The notes below the pieces were generated by a model. That model did no database searches. It was given only the letters and a program-made list of their open reading frames with translations, and was not told the origin of the DNA. Shown one piece after another: positions 1-6,023 of a stretch of DNA of 6,023 bases. This DNA is from Phycisphaerales bacterium (GTDB lineage Bacteria > Planctomycetota > Phycisphaerae > Sedimentisphaerales > Anaerobacaceae). The first letter of the stretch is position 1. Every line of letters begins with the position of its first letter. The position numbers and the translations under genes are program-made. Location of the stretch: positions 1 to 6,023 of the forward strand of contig DSDB01000212.1 in the NCBI GenBank assembly GCA_011057845.1. Direction: 5' to 3'.

Positions 1-140
1 GGTCTATGGTCTATGGTCTATGGTCTATGGTCCACGGTCTATGGTCCACGGTCTATGGTCTATGGTCCACGGTCTATGGTCTATGGTCCACGGTCTATGG
101 TCTATGGTCCGCGGTCTATAGTCTCGCTTGCGTCTTGCGT
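1..140. repeat. Heptanucleotide tandem array 1 (20 in-phase units, left end open)
   Basis: Twenty consecutive 7-bp units can be cut in one phase with no indel. With A = GGTCTAT, B = GGTCCAC and B' = GGTCCGC, units 1-17 (1-119) read A A A A B A B A A B A A B A A B' A. From about unit 8 the pattern settles into a 21-bp higher-order repeat, A-A-B. Units 18-20 (120-140) are diverged: AGTCTCG, then CTTGCGT twice. The array is cut by the window start, so its full length is unknown. On the minus strand, the sense strand of the neighbouring gene, unit A reads ATAGACC, which contains TAG. Because 7 is not a multiple of 3, successive A units place stops in all three frames. The plus strand of A and B contains no stop. 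The array overlaps the 3' end of the WecA-like gene. Heptameric short tandem repeats (STRR) are known from heterocystous cyanobacteria; any relation to them is not shown here. Confidence 0.95.
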
Positions 141-1592
141 CTTTGGCAGCAGCTCGGGCAGATCGGTCTCATCGATCAGTCGGCTGAACAGCGTGATACG
201 ATGGGCGGCCGATTCCAGCGTGCCGTTGATGGGGACGGCCAGTTCGAACTCCACCGACAGCGGCCCCTGCGCCACCGGCACGGGCAGCCGCACGATGGTC
301 AGGTTGGCCAGTTCCGCCGGGGCTTCGGCGGGCCGCCATACGGAGGTGTGGCTGTCGCCGTTGTCGGCGGCCAGTTTCACCGAGATCCAGGCAAATCGCA
401 TGTGGGCGGCGGCCTTGCAGACGGCGGACCACCACTGCTCGAAATCGCGGGCGACGCGAATGTATAACTGGATCTCCTCGAAGGAGTCTTTGTAGTGGTT
501 CAATTCCCTGCGGAGGGTCCGCTGGTTTCGGAGGGCCTCGGCCGTCTCGCGCAGGCGGACCGATCCGACCGTCTGGAACAGCAGAAACAGCAGCGTGAAG
601 ACGCACAGAAAGATCGCCGCGGACGCCCACGGCGCCGTCACCAGCATGAAGGAGCCCATCGCCGTGGCGATGAACGTGACGCCATGGAGGATCACGGCCA
701 CGTGCTTCTGGCCAAGACCGAGGTCCAGCAGCCGGTGGTGGATATGCCCGCGTTCGGCCTTGAAGATTGACCGCCGTTCGAGCAGCCCTCGGCGGACCAT
801 CGTGCAGGCGGCGTCCATGATGGGCACGCCCAGCGCCACGGCCGGCAGCGCGACGGCGACGATGGAGCCGGCGCCGGCGGCGCAGACGACCGAAGCGGCC
901 GCCAGCGAGAAGCCCAGGAACATACTGCCGCAGTCGCCCATGAACGTCCGGGCGGGATGGAAGTTGTAGGTCAGGAACCCGGACAGCGCCCCGGCCAGGG
1001 CCAGCATCATCAGGGCCGGGAAGGCCTGGCCGAAGTAGCCGCCGACAATGGCGATCACGACCGCCGCAATGGCGGCGATGCCGCCCGCCAGCCCATCGAC
1101 CCCGTCGATGAAGTTCACGCCGACCGTCACCCCCACGATCCACAGCACCGTCACCGGCCAGCTCCACGGACCCAGGTTCAGTTCCGCCAGGCCACCGATC
1201 GAAAGCGACTCAATGCGGGCGCCCGATGCGCACACCACCAGGGCCGATAGTCCCAGGGCCAGGAACTTCACCTGGCCGGACATGGGGCGAATATCATCCA
1301 ATAGCCCGACCATGAACACGGCGGCGGAGGCCGCCAGCAGGGCCGCAAACGGCCGATCAATGTGGCTGAAACTGTGACCCAGAAGGTCCTGTGCCCACAG
1401 GGCGGGCGCGACCGCACAGGCGGCCGCCAGGAATATCCCGATGCCCCCGACCCGGGGGGTCGGCTCGCGGTGGATCTTGCGGGCATGCGGCCTGTCCACC
1501 AGACCCAGCCGCCTCGACAGGGCGATCACGACGGGCATGATGACCAGCGCCGCCAGCAGCGAACTGAAATAGGCCAACAGATAGGGCTTCAT
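102..1592 (-). CDS. WecA/TagO-family undecaprenyl-phosphate sugar-1-phosphate transferase with C-terminal soluble extension
   Basis: This is a polytopic inner-membrane enzyme of the MraY/WecA (glycosyltransferase 4) family. The family transfers a HexNAc-1-phosphate from a UDP-sugar to undecaprenyl phosphate, the first step of lipid-linked glycan assembly. With the ATG at 1592 the protein has 496 residues. The family motifs are all present: DRPHARKIHREPTPRVGG (33-50), GLLDD with the catalytic Asp pair (96-100), NFIDGVDGLAGG (160-171), TFMGDCGS (216-223) and the WecA-subgroup ERGHIHHRLLDLGL (280-293). About ten hydrophobic segments end near residue 340. A charged, probably coiled-coil stretch (346-368) and a roughly 115-residue soluble alpha/beta-looking domain follow, which ordinary WecA lacks. 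The last 12 residues and the TAG stop are encoded inside repeat array 1. Start choice: an in-frame GTG at 1625 would add 11 residues but has no ribosome binding site, while the MKPYLLAYF start fits the family N-terminus. Its own upstream GAAAGAG is weak and very close. The sugar (GlcNAc or another) cannot be read from the sequence. Confidence 0.93.
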   Translation of the reverse strand: MKPYLLAYFSSLLAALVIMPVVIALSRRLGLVDRPHARKIHREPTPRVGGIGIFLAAACAVAPALWAQDLLGHSFSHIDRPFAALLAASAAVFMVGLLDDIRPMSGQVKFLALGLSALVVCASGARIESLSIGGLAELNLGPWSWPVTVLWIVGVTVGVNFIDGVDGLAGGIAAIAAVVIAIVGGYFGQAFPALMMLALAGALSGFLTYNFHPARTFMGDCGSMFLGFSLAAASVVCAAGAGSIVAVALPAVALGVPIMDAACTMVRRGLLERRSIFKAERGHIHHRLLDLGLGQKHVAVILHGVTFIATAMGSFMLVTAPWASAAIFLCVFTLLFLLFQTVGSVRLRETAEALRNQRTLRRELNHYKDSFEEIQLYIRVARDFEQWWSAVCKAAAHMRFAWISVKLAADNGDSHTSVWRPAEAPAELANLTIVRLPVPVAQGPLSVEFELAVPINGTLESAAHRITLFSRLIDETDLPELLPKTQDASETIDRGP

Positions 1593-1669
1593 CACTCTTT
1601 CACAATGCCCGATGCCCCCGGACACACGGCAAAGGCCGCGCAGACTCCGTCCCCGTGGGAGGCACCCCG

Positions 1670-1767
1670 CGGGCTTCAGGCTTCAGGCTCAAGACCCAAG
1701 ACTCAAGACCCAAGACTTCAGACTCACGACTCACGCAATGCGCAATGCGCAATACGAACAACGACTC
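1670..1767. repeat. Heptanucleotide tandem array 2 (14 in-phase degenerate units)
   Basis: Read on the minus strand, the bases directly after the TAA stop of the upstream gene fall into 14 heptamers without any indel. The consensus is RRGTCTT. Core units are GAGTCTT, GGGTCTT and AAGTCTT. Toward the gene they drift to GAGTCGT, ATTGCGT and ATTGCGC, and at the far end to GAGCCTG, AAGCCTG and AAGCCCG. Neighbouring units are most alike (identical pairs or simple alternation), as expected of growth by local duplication followed by point change. The array fills most of the 175-bp spacer between the Wzy-like and WecA-like genes. The remaining 77 bp (1593-1669) are GC-rich, and I see no clear promoter, riboswitch or U-tailed hairpin there. 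No open frame in the array looks coding. Confidence 0.9.
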
Positions 1768-4293
1768 TTACGGGCTGCCGGCATCCGGCGCAGCGCGGAC
1801 GGACAGGTCCGCGATCAACCGCTCGGCCGCCTTCATTTGCGGATTCAGACGAAGGCATATCCGCGCCTCGTGGATAGCGTCTTCTATGTGGCCGGTCTCG
1901 GCCAGGGCGCGGGCCAGCGTCAGCCGCCAGCTCACCCGGCCGTAGTCCAGGGCGACGGCGCGGCGAAGGCACTCGACGGCCTCGCCGAGGTTCTTTTCTC
2001 GGTAATATATGTGCCCCAGTGCGGCGAAGGTTGTCGCCGGGGTTCCGGGCTCCTCACAGCGGGCCTTGAGCAGGTCGCGGACCCTGGCCCGGGCCTGCAC
2101 CACCAGCTCCTGATGTTCATCGCTTTCGGTGAGCATATCCGCCGCCTGCGTGAGCCACCATGTATCCTGCCCGGCGATGGCGACCGCCAGGTCCGGTCGC
2201 CGAAGTGTGTTGATATACACATCCGCCACGTCGGGGAACAACCTCGGACTGAGTTCCAGCGCCCGTTGGAATTTCTCGTAGGAGGCGTCGACATCGCCCT
2301 CGATCGCGTCGAGCAGACCGGCCACGAAGCAGGCCGTCGGATCGCATGGCGCCAGTTCGTGGCCCGTTCGAATCCGTGCCGCCCCTTCGTCAAGGCCCAG
2401 GACGAACTTCTCCAACTGCCCCATGACGCACCAGGTCGGCCCGAAGGTCGGACACAGGAACACGGCCTGCTTGAACTCATCGACGATGCGCTGCGTGAAC
2501 TCGGCCGTCTTCTCATTCAACACAAACTCGCCCGTATTCGGGTCCGTGAACCGCCGGATGCTCTCCCAGCGGTAGACGTTGAGCCAGTGGTGATACTTGA
2601 TATTGTCGGGTCGGCGGGCGGCGGCCCTGGCGGCGTTGTCCAGCAGGAACACGTACTCGGCGTTGCTTCCGTTCCAGTTGCGCGAGCGGAGCACCTCCTC
2701 GCCGGATTCGGCCTGCTTCCAGTAAGCCTCCGCGGCTCGCGCATGGTTGGCTCCGAGCAGGACCGGCGTCCAGGCGGCGGCGACCGTGACCAACACGGCG
2801 ATCCGCAGGCCTTTGGGGACCCGAGAGGCGCGAAGCACGTGCGCCGATGAGTGATACCGACGGCGCATGTTCTTGAGAGACAGTAGCAGCGCACAGAAGA
2901 CCGCCGAGAGCATCGCATTGGCGGGTAGATGCTGCCCGAAATCGCTGAGGCTGTGAATCGATATCGCCAGAAGCCCCATACCCAGGCCGTAGGCGGCCGT
3001 TCGGATGGGAATGGCCTCGCTGCGGACGCTGCGGACATAGCCCAGCCACACGATCACACCCAAGGCGGCCAGCAGTCCCAGTCCGATCAGTCCCGTCTCT
3101 TCGGCGGCCTGGGCGTATTCGTTTTCCGCATGCGCCGCCAGCGCCGGTGATGTGGAGCGGTCGAACATGGGGTACACGACTTCGTGTGTGCCCAGGCCGG
3201 TCCCCAACAACGGGAAACGCTTGAATGAGACCGAGAGGTCCTTGAGGATTTGGGTTCGGCCGCCGGAGACCTTCTGGAGGTCGCCCAGTGTGCCCAGGCG
3301 GTCATAAACGGCGTCGAAGCCGACGTACAACACGAACATGAACGCACACAATGCGATCAGTGCCATGGCCCAGCCGCTGCCCTTGAGCGACCGCCGGTAG
3401 GTCAGCACCAGCGTCGTAAATGAGCCGGCGATCAACAGACTGATCATGGCGCCGCGGCTCATCGACAGGAATATCGTTCCCGATCCCAGCACGACAATCG
3501 CGATGAAGACCCAGACCACCCGCGATTCAGATGAGCTGAAGAACTCGCTGACGTCCGCCGCCGTAATCCTGTCGCCGCCGAAGCGCTCCTGCAGTTTCAC
3601 CAGCGTCAGGGCCAGCGCCGCGGCCACCGACAGATTCATGAACTGTCCGTAGTGGCTGTGTAGTATGAATGTTCCGAACCAGAACTTGCCCTTGACCGTT
3701 GGGACCATCCAGTATATCCGGTCGGTCCCCGACAGACGCTGCACCAGGCCCAGCAGGGCCACCACGCCGCCGATGACGGCGATCGCCCCCAGAAGCCGCT
3801 GGATCTGTTCCGTCCGCCGATAAATATTCAAGGCCACACAGAACACCGCGGCGACCGCCAGGACAAGCCGCAGGTCGTGCCGGGTGGCATGCGGGTAGAA
3901 GCTCAGAGTCATCGTCTCCAGACGCTCGACCGCGTCCGGTAGACCCTCCAGGAGCCGCTGCTTGATCTCGGCCGTGTTGGGAGAGACTACTGCCCGAACC
4001 AGCCCCGCCGGCAGCGGAACCAGTTGCAGCAGAACCACCCCCACGAACAGTGCGATGGGAATATACGCCCAGGACCACACCAGCGCCGTTCGTTCGTATA
4101 CCACGGCTTTGAGCAGGAACGCCATGGTGACAGCCGCGGCGGCGATAATCACGAGTTGCTCGCTCCAGGCCTCCACGGCTCCGAACGCCAGCGGCATGAA
4201 AGCCAGCAGGGCGATGATCAGCCATTCGATCACGTTGTCGAACCGCCGCGACAGCTCCAGGTCGTGTGTAGGGTCCAGTGGCGGCGCACTCAT
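1768..4293 (-). CDS. O-antigen ligase / Wzy polymerase family protein with C-terminal TPR-like tail
   Basis: This 841-residue protein is predicted to sit in the inner membrane, with about 12-13 hydrophobic segments between residues 23 and 515. Two family landmarks are visible. One is LSMSRGAMISLL (276-287), the SRG motif near the start of the O-antigen ligase (Wzy_C) domain. The other is a conserved loop ending HAENEYAQAAEETGLIGLG (388-406) after GTGLGTH (364-370), the usual H-N-x-(x)-L-x-x-x-x-E-T-G-like signature of Wzy/WaaL/PglL proteins. After the last membrane segment (about 498-514), roughly 320 soluble residues follow. The end of these resembles TPR helices (about 755-830, with GHIYYREKNLGEAVECLRRA and a following ALAETGHIEDAIHEARICL repeat), and an earlier repeat-like stretch lies near 655-685. 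It probably polymerises lipid-linked repeat units or transfers them to an acceptor; family membership alone does not tell polymerase from ligase or protein O-glycosyltransferase. The ATG overlaps the phosphatase stop (ATGA), implying translational coupling. Array 2 begins at the base after the TAA. Confidence 0.88.
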   Translation of the reverse strand: MSAPPLDPTHDLELSRRFDNVIEWLIIALLAFMPLAFGAVEAWSEQLVIIAAAAVTMAFLLKAVVYERTALVWSWAYIPIALFVGVVLLQLVPLPAGLVRAVVSPNTAEIKQRLLEGLPDAVERLETMTLSFYPHATRHDLRLVLAVAAVFCVALNIYRRTEQIQRLLGAIAVIGGVVALLGLVQRLSGTDRIYWMVPTVKGKFWFGTFILHSHYGQFMNLSVAAALALTLVKLQERFGGDRITAADVSEFFSSSESRVVWVFIAIVVLGSGTIFLSMSRGAMISLLIAGSFTTLVLTYRRSLKGSGWAMALIALCAFMFVLYVGFDAVYDRLGTLGDLQKVSGGRTQILKDLSVSFKRFPLLGTGLGTHEVVYPMFDRSTSPALAAHAENEYAQAAEETGLIGLGLLAALGVIVWLGYVRSVRSEAIPIRTAAYGLGMGLLAISIHSLSDFGQHLPANAMLSAVFCALLLSLKNMRRRYHSSAHVLRASRVPKGLRIAVLVTVAAAWTPVLLGANHARAAEAYWKQAESGEEVLRSRNWNGSNAEYVFLLDNAARAAARRPDNIKYHHWLNVYRWESIRRFTDPNTGEFVLNEKTAEFTQRIVDEFKQAVFLCPTFGPTWCVMGQLEKFVLGLDEGAARIRTGHELAPCDPTACFVAGLLDAIEGDVDASYEKFQRALELSPRLFPDVADVYINTLRRPDLAVAIAGQDTWWLTQAADMLTESDEHQELVVQARARVRDLLKARCEEPGTPATTFAALGHIYYREKNLGEAVECLRRAVALDYGRVSWRLTLARALAETGHIEDAIHEARICLRLNPQMKAAERLIADLSVRAAPDAGSP

Positions 4294-5120
4294 AGGTTCT
4301 GTCCTCTTGAAGCCAGTTCAGCGACGGCCAGGGCCTCCCGCCCCCGGACGATCCGCATGGGATTATCCACGCACAGCAGCCGGGCGATCCTGCGGCCCCG
4401 GTGTTCCTTGAGCATGGCGTAGGCCTGCGACATGCAGGGACCCCGGGATTGGAGGTCGTGAGCATCCGTGGCCACGACCAGCGGGAACGGCATGTCCAGG
4501 AAATACCACGCGGCCCGCTGCGATTCGGAACCGAACCGTCCGGCCAGACTCGCCGCCGTGATCTGGAGAATACACCCGTGATCGAGCCACTTGCGGACGG
4601 CGTCGGGCTGGCGTTTGAGAAAGCTGTTGCGCTCCGGATGCGTCACAATGCCGCGTATGTCCATCGAGGCCAGTTCGACCAGCAGAAGCTCGATGTCGAT
4701 GAATGTCTCGTGTGGCAATTCCAGCAGCACGTGTCTGCCCGCGTCGGCCACGGTCAGGACCTTGTCCTGGCCGATCAGGGCTGTCAGTCGTTCGTCCACC
4801 CGCACGTCGGCCCCGGGCAGGATGTTCAGATGGATGCCCGCCTCGGCCAGCGCGGCCTTTAGCCCGGCGACGCTCTCTCGCACCGGGGCGGCCCAGTTGG
4901 AGTCATCCCAGCGGCCCAACTGGTGCGGCGTCGCCACGACCGTCGATATGCCGTCGTCGGACAGCGCCTTGCACAGGGCCACGGCCTCGGCCATGGTTGC
5001 CGGACCGTCATCGAGTCCCGGCAGGCAGTGGCAGTGAATGTCCACAAATGGATGCGTCGGCGTGTTCAGCGCTGGGCCTTGTGGTTGTTCATTCGGTTGC
5101 TTATTCACTTCGGAAGCCAT
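4290..5120 (-). CDS. CpsB/YwqE-type PHP-domain protein-tyrosine phosphatase
   Basis: This 276-residue cytoplasmic metal-dependent phosphatase belongs to the PHP superfamily (CpsB/CapC/YwqE group), which dephosphorylates the tyrosine-rich tail of BY-kinases. Metal-site motifs appear in the family order: DIHCHCLPGLDDG (27-39; H29, H31, D37), ATPH (63-66), PGAD (102-105), LLELP (132-136; E134), THPERN (160-165; H161) and TDAHD (218-222; D219, H221). SLAGRFG (191-197) matches the YwqE-like subgroup. The position that is Glu in GQE/GAE of well-known members is Asp105 here. About 24 low-complexity polar residues precede the domain, so the protein is slightly longer than the usual roughly 245-255 residues. 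The ATG at 5120 has a GAAGGA upstream, and no other in-frame start precedes the first motif plausibly. It lies 34 bp after the kinase gene and overlaps the next gene by 4 bp, placing it between its likely substrate and the polymerase. Confidence 0.93.
   Translation of the reverse strand: MASEVNKQPNEQPQGPALNTPTHPFVDIHCHCLPGLDDGPATMAEAVALCKALSDDGISTVVATPHQLGRWDDSNWAAPVRESVAGLKAALAEAGIHLNILPGADVRVDERLTALIGQDKVLTVADAGRHVLLELPHETFIDIELLLVELASMDIRGIVTHPERNSFLKRQPDAVRKWLDHGCILQITAASLAGRFGSESQRAAWYFLDMPFPLVVATDAHDLQSRGPCMSQAYAMLKEHRGRRIARLLCVDNPMRIVRGREALAVAELASRGQNL
4302..4308 (-). promoter_or_regulatory. Ribosome binding site of the Wzy-like gene
   Basis: On the minus strand AAGAGGA lies 8 nt before the ATG at 4293, inside the last codons of the phosphatase gene. 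It supports this start and, with the ATGA overlap, coupled translation of the two genes. Confidence 0.65.
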
Positions 5121-5131
5121 GCCGGATCCGT

Positions 5132-5137
5132 TCCTTC
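5132..5137 (-). promoter_or_regulatory. Ribosome binding site of the phosphatase gene
   Basis: On the minus strand GAAGGA lies 11 nt before the ATG at 5120, within the 34-bp gap after the kinase stop. The spacing is somewhat long but the site supports the chosen start. Confidence 0.55.
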
Positions 5138-5154
5138 AGAGAGAAATGCGGGGT

Positions 5155-6023
5155 TCATGAAGACGCCACGGCAAGCCGCTTCGTGGCACCGCCGTCTTTT
5201 TTGTGCCCGTAGCCGTAGTATCCATAGCCGTAGTAGTAGCCATAGCGTCCCTTGCCGCGATGGACGTCGTTGACCACGGCCCCAAGAATGCGGGCGCCGA
5301 CGCTCAACAAGCCGTCGCGGGCCTGCTGGGCGGTCTTGCGCGTTGACTTGTCCGCCCGAAGCACCAGCAGCGTCACATCGCAGAGTGCGCCGAGGATGCA
5401 GGCGTCGGTTACGGGCAGCACCGGCGGGGCGTCCACCACGACCCGGTCGTAACGGGTCGAGAGTTTCGCCATCATGTCGGTGAAGGTCTCGCTGTTGAGC
5501 ATCTCCGACGGATTCGGGACATCCGGCCCGCACGGCAGGATATCGAGCCCGGGAACGCCACTGGGCCGAACGGACTGGTCGATCGTATGGGTGCCCGCCA
5601 TGATATTCGAGACACCCGGCTCGCGGGTTACCTCGAAGATGCCGTGTTGCATCGGTTTTCGGAAGTCCGCGTCGATCAACAGCACCTTCTGGTCCGCTTG
5701 GGCCATCGCAATGCACAGATTGCTCACGAGCGTGCTCTTGCCGTCGCCGGCGCTCGGCGAGGTCACCAGCAAGGTCCGCGCCTGTCCCTTGGGCACACTG
5801 AAGAACACCGCCGTCCGAATGGTCCGGTAGGCCTCGGCCACCGGCGAGGTCGAGTCCATGTGGACCGTCCGACCCCGCGTGGCCACCGTCAACTTGCGCG
5901 ACATGGTCGGAACCACGCCGAGCGTCGGCACGCCCAGCACGGCCGAGATCTCCTCGGCGCTGCGGAGCCGCTGGTCCAGGAAACTGCGGAGCACCGCCAG
6001 GCCGCATCCCAGGAACAGCCCCA
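5155..6023 (-). CDS. Wzc/CpsD-type tyrosine autokinase (BY-kinase), 5' end outside window
   Basis: This is the C-terminal kinase part of a capsule/exopolysaccharide co-polymerase. The frame stays open to the window edge at 6023. The codons before the first in-window GTG (5994) encode a hydrophobic GLFLGCGLAV, which looks like the end of a second membrane helix. The protein is therefore probably a Wzz-kinase fusion and not a free CpsD; the GTG is not taken as the start. Counting from that GTG, E54-R57-R60 form the ExxRxxR oligomerisation motif. Walker A is SPSAGDGKST (79-88), Walker A' is VLLIDADFRKP (104-114) and Walker B is VVVDAPP (185-191). The tail carries eight tyrosines in 12 residues (251-262; DNA 5209-5244), the trans-autophosphorylation cluster. 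The family oligomerises in the inner membrane, and cycling of tail phosphorylation controls polymer length and export. The PHP phosphatase just downstream is the likely antagonist. Confidence 0.94.
   Translation of the reverse strand, partial: GLFLGCGLAVLRSFLDQRLRSAEEISAVLGVPTLGVVPTMSRKLTVATRGRTVHMDSTSPVAEAYRTIRTAVFFSVPKGQARTLLVTSPSAGDGKSTLVSNLCIAMAQADQKVLLIDADFRKPMQHGIFEVTREPGVSNIMAGTHTIDQSVRPSGVPGLDILPCGPDVPNPSEMLNSETFTDMMAKLSTRYDRVVVDAPPVLPVTDACILGALCDVTLLVLRADKSTRKTAQQARDGLLSVGARILGAVVNDVHRGKGRYGYYYGYGYYGYGHKKDGGATKRLAVASS

Noticed and set aside
1..140. CRISPR array
   Set aside because: The units are 7 bp with no spacers between them, so this is a simple tandem array.
6..495. Two plus-strand open frames beginning with a repetitive YGLWS/YGPRS-like peptide
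   Set aside because: Their N-termini are just the heptamer array read on its stop-free strand, and the rest is antisense to the well-supported WecA-like gene.
1593..1625. GTG start adding 11 residues to the WecA-like protein
   Set aside because: No ribosome binding site precedes it, and the added SGGIGHCERV segment is unlike the family N-terminus; the ATG at 1592 is preferred, though not proven.
1666..1673. CCCGCGGG palindrome as a possible terminator
   Set aside because: It has a very short stem with no loop and no following U-tract on the transcribed strand.
1612..2850. Long (412-codon) plus-strand open frame
   Set aside because: It is antisense to the Wzy-like gene, runs through array 2, has no recognisable domain, and is rich in Arg/Gly/Pro as expected for a shadow frame in GC-rich DNA.
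3527..4465. Minus-strand 312-codon frame spanning the phosphatase/Wzy-like junction
   Set aside because: It is out of frame with two genes that both show complete family motifs, and its composition is that of a shadow frame.
5209..5244. Short DNA repeat of TAG/CCG-like words
   Set aside because: It is explained by alternating Tyr and Gly codons of the kinase's tyrosine-rich tail.
5105..6007. Minus-strand 300-codon frame over the kinase gene
   Set aside because: The other frame carries Walker A, A' and B motifs and the tyrosine tail; this one has no domain and is Arg/Gly/Pro-rich.

Overview
The window is a GC-rich bacterial stretch holding one end of an exopolysaccharide/O-antigen-type (Wzx/Wzy-dependent) locus. 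All four genes lie on the minus strand. In transcription order they are: a membrane-anchored tyrosine autokinase of the Wzc/BY-kinase type (5155-6023, its 5' part lies beyond the window), a CpsB/YwqE-type PHP-domain phosphotyrosine phosphatase (4290-5120), a polytopic O-antigen ligase/Wzy-polymerase family protein with a long soluble TPR-like tail (1768-4293), and a WecA/TagO-family polyprenyl-phosphate sugar-phosphate transferase with an unusual soluble C-terminal extension (102-1592). The first three are tightly packed (34-bp gap, then a 4-bp ATGA stop/start overlap), so they look like one operon. The fourth follows after 175 bp and may be co-transcribed.

The genes describe one pathway. The WecA-like enzyme would put the first sugar-phosphate on undecaprenyl phosphate, the Wzy-like protein would polymerise or transfer the finished repeat units at the outer face of the inner membrane, and the kinase/phosphatase pair would set chain length and output by cycling phosphorylation of the kinase's tyrosine-rich tail. 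The flippase, the outer-membrane exporter and the other glycosyltransferases are not in the window.

The most unusual content is non-coding. Two arrays of degenerate 7-bp tandem repeats sit directly at the 3' ends of genes. Array 1 (positions 1-140, open at the window's left edge) holds 20 in-phase heptamers and forms the last 12 codons and the stop codon of the WecA-like gene. Array 2 (1670-1767) holds 14 in-phase heptamers and begins at the first base after the TAA of the Wzy-like gene. They share words (GTCTTG, TTGCG) but in opposite orientation, so they appear to be two inverted members of one repeat family flanking the WecA-like gene.

Organism: a membrane-linked BY-kinase paired with a PHP phosphatase, the large Wzy-TPR protein, the long tail on the WecA homologue and the high GC fit an environmental diderm such as a Planctomycetota/Phycisphaerae-like lineage. 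This is inference from gene style only, and no marker in the window settles it. No tRNA, rRNA, CRISPR array, insertion sequence or convincing rho-independent terminator was seen.
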